A stretch of 64,000 nucleotides of DNA. It comes from Saxidomus purpurata (Eukaryota > Mollusca > Bivalvia > Venerida > Veneridae). Positions 1 to 12,689 of the stretch are shown here, in pieces; position 1 is the first letter of the stretch, and every line of letters starts with the position of its first letter. The translations under genes were made by a program, and so were the position numbers. The DNA lies in NCBI GenBank assembly GCA_022818135.1, contig JAFMSR010000019.1, forward strand, positions 1,051,728 to 1,115,727, given 5' to 3'. The notes below the pieces were generated by a model, which worked only from the letters and a program-made list of their open reading frames with translations, searched no databases and was not told where the DNA came from.

Positions 1-471
1 GCATTGAAAGTTTGAGAGAAAGCTCAAATGAACGTGGCTCGCTTCTGTTGACTTATATATAGTTTACATGTGCTTTACTAAGCGGAGTCCGGAAAATAAA
101 ATAAATCAACATAGATGCGATAAGTGTATTGAATTAATTCTTTAAATGTTTCGTTTCTCGGGGTTTAACGTCGTTTCAAGCATATTTCAGTCATTTGTAC
201 AGGTGGGTTGTTTACATATCCAACGTTCCTGGAACGAACAAGTACATGTACTGGAACATCCTTTGAAAGAAACTGCAAATTTTCTCACAGTTATATAAAG
301 CCGTCTGATAAAACTTTATGACGTCAGCCTTTTATATCACAATACTACACAATCACCCCCAATATAAAAGAAGTATACTTGCCCAAGTTGGACGTCAGAA
401 GATCCCATTCTACAATAATAGGTAAAATGAGTTAATCAATCAAATAGTACAGTAATTTCTACTTAGTGACA
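1..471. other. non-coding, no gene seen
   Basis: A+T-rich sequence with no open frame of useful length and no recognisable exon. It runs up to a short inverted-repeat element that begins near 472. Confidence 0.5.
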
Positions 472-621
472 TTAAAGCTGCTCGCTCTCAGTTGCCTCAA
501 TTTCATAAGCGACATAATACTACATAAATATAAAACTAAAGACTAGAATCAACAACAGAAGTAAAAATCTAGGTAGGAATTGGCAAAACTCGATTGAAAA
601 TCTGAGAGCGAGCAGCTTTAA
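472..621. mobile_element. 150-bp MITE with perfect 20-bp terminal inverted repeats
   Basis: The left end (472-491, TTAAAGCTGCTCGCTCTCAG) is the exact reverse complement of the right end (602-621). The interior has no coding capacity. The right half (about 520-621) recurs with divergence at 60190-60480, where about 240 bp of other sequence interrupts it, so this is a dispersed family. The size and lack of an ORF fit a non-autonomous DNA element. The target-site duplication was not resolved. Confidence 0.75.
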
Positions 622-2025
622 ACACCCGACAACGGAAGTGGTTAACTATTTAGTGTTTTTTTTTCTGTTGTTGATAAATACAGTTAAGATATACATAACC
701 GAAATGGTAGATTTTTATTTTTGACTAGGATAGTTAAAAAAGATTGTTTTAACAAATTTCCTCTATATTCAAAGTGAATGAAACAGTTATACAGATCGAT
801 ATGTTTTGGTTGTAACTATGGGGTATAAATCGCTGATTAATGTTTTATCAAAAATCTTGATGGTCACTTTGAACGGTAATATCACTTTAACAATGTCGAT
901 ACCCAGCGAGCAGCAACTTTTCCCATTTTGAATATTATCCTCGCTTCTCGGGGTTTTCCGATCGATTATAACTGGTTGTGGTTTCCCGCCCCTTAACGAA
1001 CCGCTGGTGCCATTTAAACACAAGTGAGCTGGAACAATTTCTTATCCTTTCAGCTTTTAAAATGAATTAAAATGTTTCCGGCTTTTACACAATATTTTAT
1101 GACTTCACGATGCTCCGTTCTTTCAGACGTCGCCATGAGTTTCTTTGATTTCTAAATTAAATACATTATAGGTGCTTTGTACGTCATAAGCGCATCTGTT
1201 TTTTTATGCAATTACATCAAAATTTGGCACCAAACAAACAAACAAAAAAGCTAGTACAGCTTATGAAATGTATAAGTTGTGAAATGTATTCTTAACTTAT
1301 AAAGGTGTCTATGTATGCTAGAAACATTCGAAAATTAAGTGTAGGTGACTGCTGTATTAAATCATGTTAAAATAAAACTGTAATTTGTTATTTAATTAAT
1401 TACATTTACAATGTCATAAATGTAATCTAGTTAACTACATTTGGAAAAGTGTGTTATTGTAAGGTTTTGGCACTGTAATAGTAATTTTATTAATTACAAT
1501 TCAATATAATTGATCCCATCCTTGCTATGTACTGACGCCCGGTATTTTTAAAAGCAAATTTCGTGCGGACAGGGTACGATACTTAGGGAGTTTTCAAGGC
1601 GCTCAGGGGTTACTGATGATAAAGTTTTATACTCATCTTATCGAACTTATCGAACATAGTAAGAACATACTAATTTTTTTAGTAAAAGTGAAATGGATAA
1701 ATATTAATTTCATAGCGTTATTTTTCATATTCTCAGAATGAATATTCAATATTTGATATGTAGTAAACATATGAGTGGCCGTTTTCAAAACGCAAGCTTA
1801 AACAGCTGACGTGTTGTGAGTTAGGTAATTAATGAAACATGTATTGAATGGCAAACACACGTTATCTTCTTTGAAGTTACAAAAGAGATATAGAGATTAA
1901 ACTCTGACCATCTGAAACGTACATGTTGGCTTTCAAGTCACAAGCTGCATTTCTGTTTAAATTCCTGGATGTAACATTCTTTGGACATTATTTACGAAAT
2001 TAGATCCATCACATTAACATGTTAT
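622..2025. other. non-coding, AT-rich
   Basis: No coding exon is supported. A minus-strand open frame at 787-1023 has no recognisable domain. TAATTA-type motifs cluster between 1385 and 1500. Confidence 0.4.
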
Positions 2026-2029
2026 GCTC

Positions 2030-2600
2030 CCAAAGAGGCAAGCATATAGTCTCCGCTTTTTCCATCCTTCAGCCCTTATGGCATTCGATTCCGGGCTGTT
2101 TCTCGGCAATGACTGGCGGGATTTAAACGAACTGTATTTTCGCTTTTAGTACCTAGGGGAGATTCGCATACGTTCTGTTTGTTCAAATTCGATTTTTCTA
2201 CCACAGCGTTATGTCCCTTTGATAACACATGGATTTTGTTTCCGGTCCACTTTGGAGAATTTAACGAAACTTCATGATCTGTACCAAGGAGAAATTCGCA
2301 TATTGTCTGAGTGTTCCTGTTCGACTAGTTTTCGCAGAATTGTGGCCCTTTGTTGTTTTTTATTGCTGTAAATGGTAAATTAAGAAACGTGTGTCCGCTC
2401 TTTATCTCAGTATTCGATTACAGGAATTGAATGAAAATTCATGGGATGTTTCCATATCAAGAGGAGATATAAATATTATCAGCGCTTTTCTTTCAAACAC
2501 CTGGACAACTTCCGGTTCCGGTTTCATTTCAGCTATGCTGATTTTACAGTTCATTGAGATACGGTCCTTTTTTGTTGTAATTAGTGTCTAATTAAGACAA
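2030..2600. repeat. degenerate tandem repeat (~130-bp units)
   Basis: Similar blocks follow each other, for example GGAGATTCGCATA at about 2158 and GGAGAAATTCGCATA at about 2288. Each is followed by a related stretch with 'ttcgattttt/ttcgactagt' and 'tatgtccctttg/gtggccctttg'. It looks like an old dispersed repeat. The 66-residue frame inside it has no domain. Confidence 0.4.
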
Positions 2601-4660
2601 TTTTTGTCTGCAGTCCAATATTGTAATTGAACAGTTCTTCATTGAGAGCAAAGATGGACCTATTATCAGTATATCCCAGCATGTTAATGAAGTATCTCCT
2701 TTTTTATAATCTCCATTTATAATGACTCTTTAAAGGAGCGCTCCCTACATCTAGCCGATTATATTCTCGCATACCATATATACCTGGCATGAACTTCTGA
2801 CTGCCGGGTGCAGAAAATACATAAACACAGAAAAAAGTAATAATTAACCTACAAATGCAGTTATTTTATATCATACATACTATTTCATTAAACGGATTTA
2901 GCAATTTTTGTTTGTTTTCCGCTTTACCGATAGTGCGCCGGATTTCACTTATACCTAGCTTGTTTTCAGAGTATACCGATATACGTTTAACACAGTCGCA
3001 TCCAGTTGCTGGAGCAGTTTCTGTTTAATCTCGATAATAATTCTTTAGTATTGTTTTGGATTGCACACAGCATTCAGGTTGGAAACATTGAACAAACATT
3101 TTCGATTGCACGTACATTTTTTATTGATGAATTATTTTAATTCCTTTTTTTAAACACGAATATGTTTATAAAAATTGCGACGTCATTTATGCAAGAAAAA
3201 CATATTTGTACACATGGCGATATCAACAATATAAAGAATTATCATGACAACATTTGGCCACTATGTATTTAATGATAATTGTATATATTTTTTACAACAA
3301 AGTACGAACACATTAATTGTGTTACCTTTTGATGTTGTGTTGCAATGCAACTGTTCTTTTCTGTAGTGTATGTATTGTATTGTTTTGTGTTGTTTCGACC
3401 CAAGAGCTTTAGCCACTGCCGTGATTTTTACCTTTATATTGCATATTTTAAAATACTGTTTAGGGTTTGTTGCTATATATTTGCTGAAATTGTGTAACTA
3501 TATCAAAAATCTGCCCTGCATATTTTAGTTTAGCACTTAACTGTAGGTAAAATACAGTTTGAACTGTTGTGTTTGTTTTTTCATTAATTCTACGAGGCAT
3601 ACCTATCTTCGACAATCATGTTTTCTAATCAACTTGAATTTCTGCGTCTTAATTTGATAACCTGTAAGCAAGCGGCGACTCTAGCGTAGACCACTGTACG
3701 ATTGCTAATGACGCAATGTGTGACGACATTATGCAGGTGAGTATGATCAAAACCAACCGGAAGAGGGCAGTTACGTCGTATTGGCTTGCATTGCATTATA
3801 CCATATACCTATCATAAATACTTAATCCCGATTGGCCAATATCGATCACGCACCGGGTCCGCAAAAGTATGTGGATCCCTGAAAAACTGTTTCACTGTTT
3901 CAAAGCAATGAAAATATCAAAATCTTCAACACGGATTGACGTCAAAAAGTATACAAAGCGTAACGAATACCATCAACGACGATGACGTCGTTAAAATGAC
4001 GTCATATGTGCCATGTCTTGTGATGACGTTTCCCTTGGTTTTCGACATTTCATTGAAACAAATTCAACAAAAGTAGAGTTTTAAACAGAAAAAATTGTTG
4101 GTATCCATGTAATATCCCGTAAATTTCACTCGTGAACACATCACTTTTTGTGCCCACTCAATGAAATTGTAACGTGATACAATGTAATATTTAGCCTTGA
4201 AACGCAATGATTTCGGAGCATTACTGTAATTTAACTGACTTTGAATAAAAATTGCGATCAAAGCGCAAGCGCAAGTTGCCCCCCCTCCCATCCCCCGACA
4301 CACACTGCTTCTGAAAGTACCCCTCCAAAAAGCCGACGACATCATATTTCACTTGCTGTCTCCAGATCTATAACTAGAAATCTATAACGATTCTATTATT
4401 AAAGGCACAACGTGTTTAAATGTTGCTCTGTCTGTATGAAACAGAGACGATATGCAAATTTTGATCTAGATCTACTTTAAATGTGTTATATCAAATAGAC
4501 CTAGATTACAGAAGTAAGAAAACAAAATAGTTATTACTTATATGAAGCTCAGCCCATTAAATTTATAAAGTACTCACAGTTTATTGCAACAATCACCTTC
4601 TGCGTCTTTGTCCCATCAGGTATTTCCATCACGTATTTTCCCGCACGTTTGTGACGTCAC
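2600..4660. other. non-coding; one partial MITE end
   Basis: No exon is recognised. At about 2729-2760 the sequence CTTTAAAGGAGCGCTCCCTACATCTAG resembles an end of the inverted-repeat family seen at 54.1, 55.3, 60.8 and 61.8 kb. A minus frame at 4064-4345 has no recognisable domain. Confidence 0.35.
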
Positions 4661-4668
4661 AAATCATA

Positions 4669-4755
4669 AAATTCACGATTTCACTATTTTGGGAAATATT
4701 GTAGTCGATTTCTCGAATATAACTACAATATTTCCCAAATTGTGAAATCATGAAT
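4669..4755. repeat. large imperfect palindrome (hairpin)
   Basis: TTGGGAAATATTGTAGT (4689-4705) is the exact reverse complement of 4722-4738. Pairing continues outward imperfectly: AAATTCACGATTTCAC on the left and GTGAAATCATGAATT on the right. Arms are about 35 nt with a loop of about 16 nt. The palindrome directly adjoins a GTGAATTC-type simple repeat. Confidence 0.8.
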
Positions 4756-4975
4756 TCGTGAATTCGTAATCTTAAATCGTGAATTCATGAAAGCATGAAA
4801 TCGTGAAGAAAAAAATCGTGAATTCGTGAAATCGTGAAAACGCGAATAGGTGAAATCGTGAATAAAAATCGTGAATTCGTGAAGAACTCATGAAGAAAAT
4901 CGTGAATTCATGAAATCGTGAAGAAAAATCGTGAATTCGTGAAATCCTGAATTCGTTAAATCGTGAAGTTGAAAT
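4740..4975. repeat. minisatellite of GTGAATTC / GTGAAATC units
   Basis: Irregular tandem array built from 'tcgtgaattcgtgaaatcgtgaa'-like units separated by short A-rich spacers. The open frame on the minus strand here (4772-5020) is a translation of the repeat, not a gene. Confidence 0.85.
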
Positions 4976-5019
4976 GTCACCAACGGTCTTTCGAAAGAAA
5001 CAGTAAGATTTTTTTCCCA

Positions 5020-6590
5020 TATCTTAGATTGCAGTTCTGACGAGAAGGGTTCAGACATATACCTACTCGGGTAATGTCATAATGTAGAAAGTGAAAGTAG
5101 AATTTACAATGTCTTGACTCTTGTCTCACTCTCTGCTTTCATCAAAATGTCATGCTAACCAGAACAGCATTTCATTTACCTTGTAAAATATCATTTTAAA
5201 ATACAATCTTTCAATTGGAATTAGTGTCGCTAAATAAATGATTTCATCTTTCAAGTTATGCTACTGAAGTATGCTGCAACGTACCGCACCCACTTTCGTT
5301 TTTCACTCAAAAGCTGCATCAAACAAGCCGGCATTGGCATGCCGTTTTTAATTGGGTTTTAGATAAGAGACAGTTTTAGGTAAGAAAAACCATATGTACT
5401 TCGACACTGCATGCGGACATATCTGTTTTGCTGTTGATTGGCTACACTGTTTGTATACGCTGATTTAATTGTTTGCTGCTTTCACGGTTACGGAAATACC
5501 CGAGCGTAATAATAGTCAAGTAAACTTAGACTAACAAAAAGAAAATAAACATCACTCAAAAATATACTAACATAAATAGAGACAGGTACTTACGTCATCA
5601 TATTGCACTTTTTACTCATCAGACAATCTGATCTTCCTAATCAGCATAATGAACTACACTTAACAAAATTCCTAAACTGTCACTTCAATAATATGCGAAT
5701 AGGTATTCATGCCCCGCACGTGCAAAACGTGCTATAATGGTCAACATGCCTAATTCAATAACTTTCATCGCGAGCCGGTTAAAAAAAAATCAATAACTCG
5801 CTACATTATCCGTTCAAATATCGGTATGTGAAATTTTGTGTGAATACATGCATTATTAGAAAAATTATAAAACTATATGAACTGACTGATTAGGAATTTT
5901 GTTGAGTGTATGTTCGCCTGCATTCTGTGTATTTCTAGTAAATCATTCTGCACGCTATGGTGGTTTATTAACAGTATTTTAGTGTTGATACTCTATTAAA
6001 CAGACATAATAAGCAGTACAAAAAATAGTAGCAAGTGTTTCACTGACTTTTACAAAACAAATATGAGTTACAATTGCAAGTAGAATGTATGACAGATACA
6101 TGTATATTTATATTGATGCATACCTAGTTCTCCGCAGACATCAACATTGAAGAGATTGATTTGTTTTATAGCATTCTGAGCAAGTCTTACCGGTAGACGT
6201 AAAATTGTAACAAACCTGTTTTTGGGCCCGTAAATTGCACGACTGAGATGGGCCGTAGTGTGATAATCGGCCTTTAGTCGCAAAAAAAGCCCTCGTGCCG
6301 TTATGCTTCTGGTCGGTCTATCACGTCCCGACACGGCTCCTTTAAACATATAATGAAAAAGAGATTTTTCTTTAGAAGCTTTCACTTCAAATACACATTA
6401 AAGTCTGATGCAACGTAGTAATTGTACTTCTCAGATTTTTGTATGACAATCAAAATACGCGATGTAAGTGGTTTATAAGTGTCTTAAAATATATCTGAAA
6501 AACACTATATAGAAATAAATAATCTGTAATGAATATTAGTATAATAACTACGAGGTCCTCTAAAACATAACACAATCACTAAAGGCGTAA
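5020..6590. other. non-coding, no gene seen
   Basis: No exon recognised. A 105-residue minus-strand frame at 6068-6385 has no family resemblance, Cys pattern or flanking splice signals that would support it. Confidence 0.4.
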
Positions 6591-6593
6591 AAA

Positions 6594-6811
6594 AATATGT
6601 TTGTTTCAGGTTTCCCGACCTACCCTATTTTTTTGCCCCCGACCCCAGAACATTTTTGCGAGTTATTAGTTTTAAGCATAAATTCATTAAAATTTATGTT
6701 GAATTTGGTTTGTTTTAGAATAAAAAAAATAAAAAAAAGATTTCCCTACTTGCCTACCCATTTTTTTTTTTTTTGGGGGGGGGGGGGCATGAAACCTGAA
6801 ACAAACATATT
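6594..6811. mobile_element. 218-bp MITE, copy A of a TTTGTTTC-ended family
   Basis: Perfect 20-bp terminal inverted repeats: AATATGTTTGTTTCAGGTTT at 6594-6613 and its reverse complement at 6792-6811. The interior carries C-rich 'cccgacctaccc' stretches and a T-run followed by a G-run. A related copy lies at 49739-49998 with the same end motif and the same 'cccgacc(c)tacc' start. Non-coding. Confidence 0.8.
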
Positions 6812-6867
6812 ATTTTTTAGGCCTAACTGTAGATTAATTGTAAGTGTACAAACAAAATAAATTCCCA

Positions 6868-9730
6868 TACAACCAGAGATACACGCCTAAAAATATTCAG
6901 CGAGTTTGCTTAAATTTTCATATGCCACATTACTATAATTGATTATTAAATTCCTGAGAAAAGCTGTTAAACATACAGTGAACCGACTTATGTCAGTTTT
7001 CCGGGAAATGATGTGTAAAGTGAGAAAAACTTTAAATGTCGCAAAAAATAAATTTGTTTTTCAGCACAACGTCAATGTGGTAAATGTATAGGAGGTAGAC
7101 TACGATTTTCTTGACTTTTCACACAACACTCGACTCCGCAACTTTCTAAGCCACAACCCACACACTGTAATCACACACCTGAAACAAATGTAGTACATTT
7201 TAGCATGATCATGTGTCACTCAATAAAAAAATGCCAGTAATTTCACTGCGAAACCAAAACCGTCATCCACCAGCTCAGCATTCTTTGTCTGCTACGAAGA
7301 TTCCATACCGTTTTATCAAAATTTCAAATCTCTAAGGCTCCCTGTCAAAATGCACTTGGATCTGCATTTTAACTATCAAAAATAATTTGTGTTTTGCTAT
7401 TCTTTGTGTCCAAGACTGGACTTAAAAATATGTGACAAACAGTGCAATTTCAGTCCCACGACAGTCATTCATCATTTGCAAGCAGACACTATTATGAACA
7501 GGTACCAGTCACTAAATCCAAATTTAAGCCTCTGTTCCCCATATAAAATATGAACAGCAATTTTGAAAATGTGCATATAAATGATAAACACTGGTGTCTG
7601 TCCAACTGCCATCAAACAACACTACAAATGAGGAAGCGGTTTCCTTCGGCCCAATGCCAAGAGGCGCTGCATGGCTGGGCCCTGTCTGCATGAATATGAG
7701 AAATATGAATTATCAGATTATGACTCTGCATGCATTAACATAAACTTGACTCAAATCAATCCCAAACACACCATTCTAAGCAGCTTAACACACGCTTAAT
7801 TGTGGCACAAACGGGACATACCCAAGTTTGAACCGTGCGGCTTTTCCTGGATTTCTGTAAGAATGTGACAGACCGCTTGCTTGAAATTTCAATTGTTTCG
7901 TGCCAAATCTGCCACTATTTGTCACAAAGCCATATACGCTGTAATCGCCAGTCCTAAGCAGACACTCTGCAGAGACCGACTAATCTCAACTGTCAAACAA
8001 TTTACAGTTTTACACAAACAGTTGACCGGGACGGCCTTTTACTCATTATGAAATGCTAATAAAAGTTCATTTAAAATTAAAACACTTGTTATCATGTGTC
8101 CAATATGTGCAGATTGTTAAATTATTTGCCTACTGTGACTTCTAGTTACCTTAAGTATTTTTTTCTGGCATAATACTGTGACAAATCTTTAATTTAGGAT
8201 TTTGAGAATTTTTCATTTTTGAATAACCTCCCTTTTTCTTTGGTTTATTACTGCAAAGTGAATATGTAATTCTCCAATTTGACTGCATTTTCGTGCTGGT
8301 TACACACTGACAAAGTGTATAAAGCAATGCAAGCACCTGCCATGAATACTTACAAAAATCACTAATTCCTTAAGGAGGCAGACTACGGTTTTCTTGGCTT
8401 TTCACACAACACTCGACTCCGCAACTTTCAAAGCCACAACCCAAACACTGTAATCACACACCTGAAACAAATGTAGTACATTTTAGCATGATCATGTGTC
8501 ACTCAATAAAAAAATGCCAGTAATTTCACTGCGAAACCAAAACCGTCATCCACCAGCTCAGCATTCTGTGTTTTCACATGTCGCGAAATCTGACGACAAA
8601 ATAACACATTAACATAATAACATGTTAATGTTTACACTACCACTGAAAATTCTTCTACACTGATGGAACCAACTGCTACACTGTTTCCGACTCTTGAAAC
8701 ACTGTAAATCAAGAAAACAAGCTCCATGCTACAAAGATTCCATACCGTTTCATCAAATTTCAAATCTCCAAGGGTCCCTGTCAAAATGACACTTGCATTC
8801 CCGGCTAATTCTAGACAGACATGCTTTCGTACTTGGCAGCCATAACGTCACTACTGCAAAGTCAATGTCACTGGTTTCACTTTCATCAAATCACTAAAGC
8901 GCAATACTTGACAATGAAAATGCATATATATGCATGTATTAATATTATCAACCAAGACCATGCATTTGGATCTGCATTTTACCTCTAATTTGTAAATTTA
9001 ACCTTGGCAAATTCGTCACTAACAGCCTGAAACCGTATACTGCCTCATAAATGCGCTACTTCCTGGTCTAAACATTAAATACTGAAAACGAAACTATTTA
9101 TGATACACTACATAGATAACATTTTGTGGTTCGGGTCTTGATTTAAGTCTCTGCTTTAAAATATTCAATACAGTCAACTTACATCCTGTTTGTATCTTAA
9201 GTAGTTTATCTAAAAAGAAAATTGGACATTATTCGATTATTGACAGGTTAGAAACAGTTTTAATTTCTTCCATTCTTTCAAGTTTGATTGGTCATACATG
9301 TAAGCATTTCATTCAGTGACATCTTGATTATAGTAAGTTCATTAAAACATAATTTTATGTTTTATTTTTTAAATCTAGATTTGAATGTTCAGTTGAGTGT
9401 TGATAAGTCATTGTTCATTGTACTGAGTATTGTTTACGTTCCATTTAATTCTAATTTATATGTTTCGTTTGTTCTTGCACTAACAATATTATTGTTTTAG
9501 TTATACTTTACATTGTATACATGAGCTCGGTAAACTTGCTGTGAACGGCGATTAATCCGCATAAGAGGATGTTTGTTTGTTAAAAAGCAACAGTATTCTT
9601 GTTATAAAATATATTGTTTTCGCCTTTATGTGGCCAGCACGAGTTTGTAAAAATATGTTCCTATACAACTAGAGATAAACGCCTAAAATAATTCAGCGAG
9701 TTTCATGTATCACATTACTATATTAAATGC
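6868..9730. repeat. repeat-rich block with a 195-bp direct repeat
   Basis: 7091-7285 and 8374-8568 are near-identical, both containing 'cacacaacactcgactccgc' and 'gcatgatcatgtgtcactca'. A second shared segment ('ttccataccgtttcatcaaa') follows at about 7300-7355 and 8730-8790. The outer flanks (about 6868-6910 and 9660-9705, 'aactagagataaacgcctaaa') also match each other, so this may be one larger repeat unit or a nested duplication. No coding exon is supported. Confidence 0.75.
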
Positions 9731-12650
9731 CTGTGTAACATACTTTTATGTAGCTGTGTATAATAAACTACACAATGTATGCTTTTCGCAATACTTTAAA
9801 CCAACGAAATAGACTGGTGCCCGACTTACCCTTGGATATATATATATGAATATGTTTCGCGGAAGAATGCACACCGGTTTGAAAACATAAATTTGTATCA
9901 TACATGTGTACCTAGGTGTTTTCTTAACAAAACTGGTGTGGATAAATTGTATATAGTTCATTCCATTTACTTCAAGGTACAGAGAAGGGGAGAGGCTCAA
10001 TTACAATACAATAGAGTGCGGTAACAAAACGTTCGTGTATCAGATACCAGAAGCTATTTTTCTTGTATTTACAAATTGTGGAGCAAGGGGTTACATGTCA
10101 TTCGGCCTGTTGAGTACATGTTTCATGGCAACTGACGTAATGCAGTTTTAAACATTTGCGGAAACATTAGGTAACTATCAATTTAAGATTGTATTACATT
10201 AGCTATGATAAAAAAGAGATAGACAAGAAAAACACGCGTTATCTAATATCAAATACCCTTCTACTTAAAGCATGGAGATATGAATACAATCGTTGGTGTG
10301 AAACAAGTGGAGTGGGTATATTACGGTGGATAGTTGTACATACCGCATGTTGTCTATGTCTGAATATTGACTAAATAAATGTGTTATATTTTTATGTTAG
10401 TACATGTTAGTATTAAACATTCGTATGTACTGGATTGCACGGCACACAGCCTCTTAAATAGTTTACAAACAGTTAAATTTTCCGAATCTAAACGAGTCGC
10501 AAATAAATGCAATGAGCACTCAATCAGCACTTCGGGAGTCAAACACTGCTTTCCGGCTTAACAAGCAATATAAAACAACTACACCATAATACGATAATAC
10601 TAGTTATGTCCTAAAACTTGCAATATTAGTAGCGTTTTCTACACCTAAACCAAAGTAATTGGCAGTGTTTTGAAAGTGAGTTGAATTCAACCGTAGAACA
10701 AAGATAGAAATATCAAAACCGTAGAAGGAATATACAACATTTCAGATAGATTTCAATACAATGATAATGAAATTTTAAAAAATAAAGGCCACAAAGCCAA
10801 AAACAGTGAAACAATTGACGTCGATATATGCATATGTCGGGCGTATAGGAAAGAGTTCCTCTCATACAGACCGGACAAAGAGGTTTTGAACAAACAGAAC
10901 ACATTGCTTTGTGTCAACCTGAATGGTACAGAACTTCGGACTAGCAATATCTGGAGAAGAAAAGTCATAAATTTAGGCGCTGACAAAACATAATACTACT
11001 TACCTGCCTTTGTTGTCTTTATTTGATTTAGTTCAAAATATGACTAAAACCTTTCACTTTTACCATTCTTGTAAAATGATAAACACAAGATTATCTTCAT
11101 AGCAGATGAGTATGCTGCACATAACACCCTTAATCTCCTTCTTCTCTCAGTTTTTATTGCATTTTTGAAAATTTTCATTTTCCGAACAATTTGTAGTCCT
11201 GGACCTGCAGCTTTCTCCCTGTGTGAACATAATTATTTTAATTTTCAGCGTCTTGAGAAGTCCTGGAATCAGTTATTCCTCACTTCATATATAAGAAATT
11301 CGTGTCTGGTTTTACTTTGTTTGTAAAACAATGAAATTGTATACCTGCAAATCAGTCCGATATGAGAAAACGCGAAATTTAAATGGCGCTAGGACTATTT
11401 GTTTTACAGAATAAATGTACATGTAATGTCAATGTAGTGTAGGTATAATACAAAATTAATACTTTTTTGTCAAGGAGCTATTTTTTGTGATGACGTGGTA
11501 GAGAGTCTTCCTCACGAACTGTAACTCTAATTCTGCTCGGGGCGAACAATATTTACGTCTATATCATAACGTCCCAACAAGAATTAGAGGTCGAAGGCTT
11601 ATCTAGTAGATGGACAATACGGCACTAGTTTGGTCCTTCCATTGAGCTAGCTTTTGTGAAACTGGTAAGTCTGTTCGATTTGATCAAATCCTGCTCGGTG
11701 CGAAGGACTTTTCACGATTGAATCAAGATTCATTTATTAAGAATGTTTACGATGTAAAAAAAATATTTAATAGGATTTTCTTCCCCCGAAAAGCAAATAA
11801 ATAATTAACTTAATGGTTATAAAGTTTTCTCTAGAACGGGTTTGCACATTTATTTATCGTGACTCAAAACCGGTCTCTCATAATCATATGTCCTAGGAGT
11901 GGTATTGATATATCAAGGATGCCACATTTCATATGAAAAGGTTCAGCAGTAACTCTGCATCAACTGAAACAAGCGGTTCTTATGTTTGGATAGCCTCGCC
12001 ACAATGCTAGATGATAATAATATATTTTCATTATATAAGCAGAACATTTTCTGGCCAATATCTACTGACAGGGATTGATCATCTTACGTTTTCAGTTGCA
12101 AAGGGAGTTAATTGAGTAAGACATAGTAAATGTAAGGACTGAATGCCAGTCTAATGTTTGGACAGTGTTAGCCGTTCCATAAGTCAAATTATAACATAGG
12201 GATGAGATCAAATTGTGTTTTTCTACTGCTTGATTATTGGTTGCGAAATAAGGATAACAATATCCCTAACACCAAACTTGTTTATGCGCGGCCACGAAAG
12301 AACATGGCATTCATGGTCATTCTTTTCATATTATTTCTTTCAATAGTTTGCTTATATGACATCAAGAATGTTGAAGAAAGAGCATAGATAATTATTAAAA
12401 ATCGATGATTTAAAAGACAATAAATACTCGATAGAAAATTTCGGCCGACGTAGGTATTTTAGTTAATGTGCTATGAAGAAACCCCCAAAACACTTGAAAA
12501 AATACCACGTTTGATATTAAAATATTCATTGCTTGCGAAAAATGTGATATAATCATATACGGTACCTTTTAATGGCGCTAAGACTTGTTGCTTTGCAGTA
12601 AAATGTAAACACTCATTTACTTCAGAATGCAAATATGAAAACATATTAAC
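9731..12650. other. non-coding, upstream of the ApoL-like gene
   Basis: Only short frames of 60-85 residues without domains. The ApoL-like reading frame is preceded by a good splice acceptor at 12663-12664, so a 5' untranslated exon probably lies in this stretch, but I could not place it. Confidence 0.35.
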
Positions 12651-12689
12651 GTTTTGTTTTTCAGGATCTTTTTGATTAACATTTTGACA

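Noticed and set aside
4772..5020. 82-residue minus-strand frame with repeating SRFHEF
   Set aside because: Direct translation of the GTGAATTC-type satellite.
6597..6860. 87-residue frame
   Set aside because: Starts inside the MITE terminal repeat and reads through T and G homopolymers.
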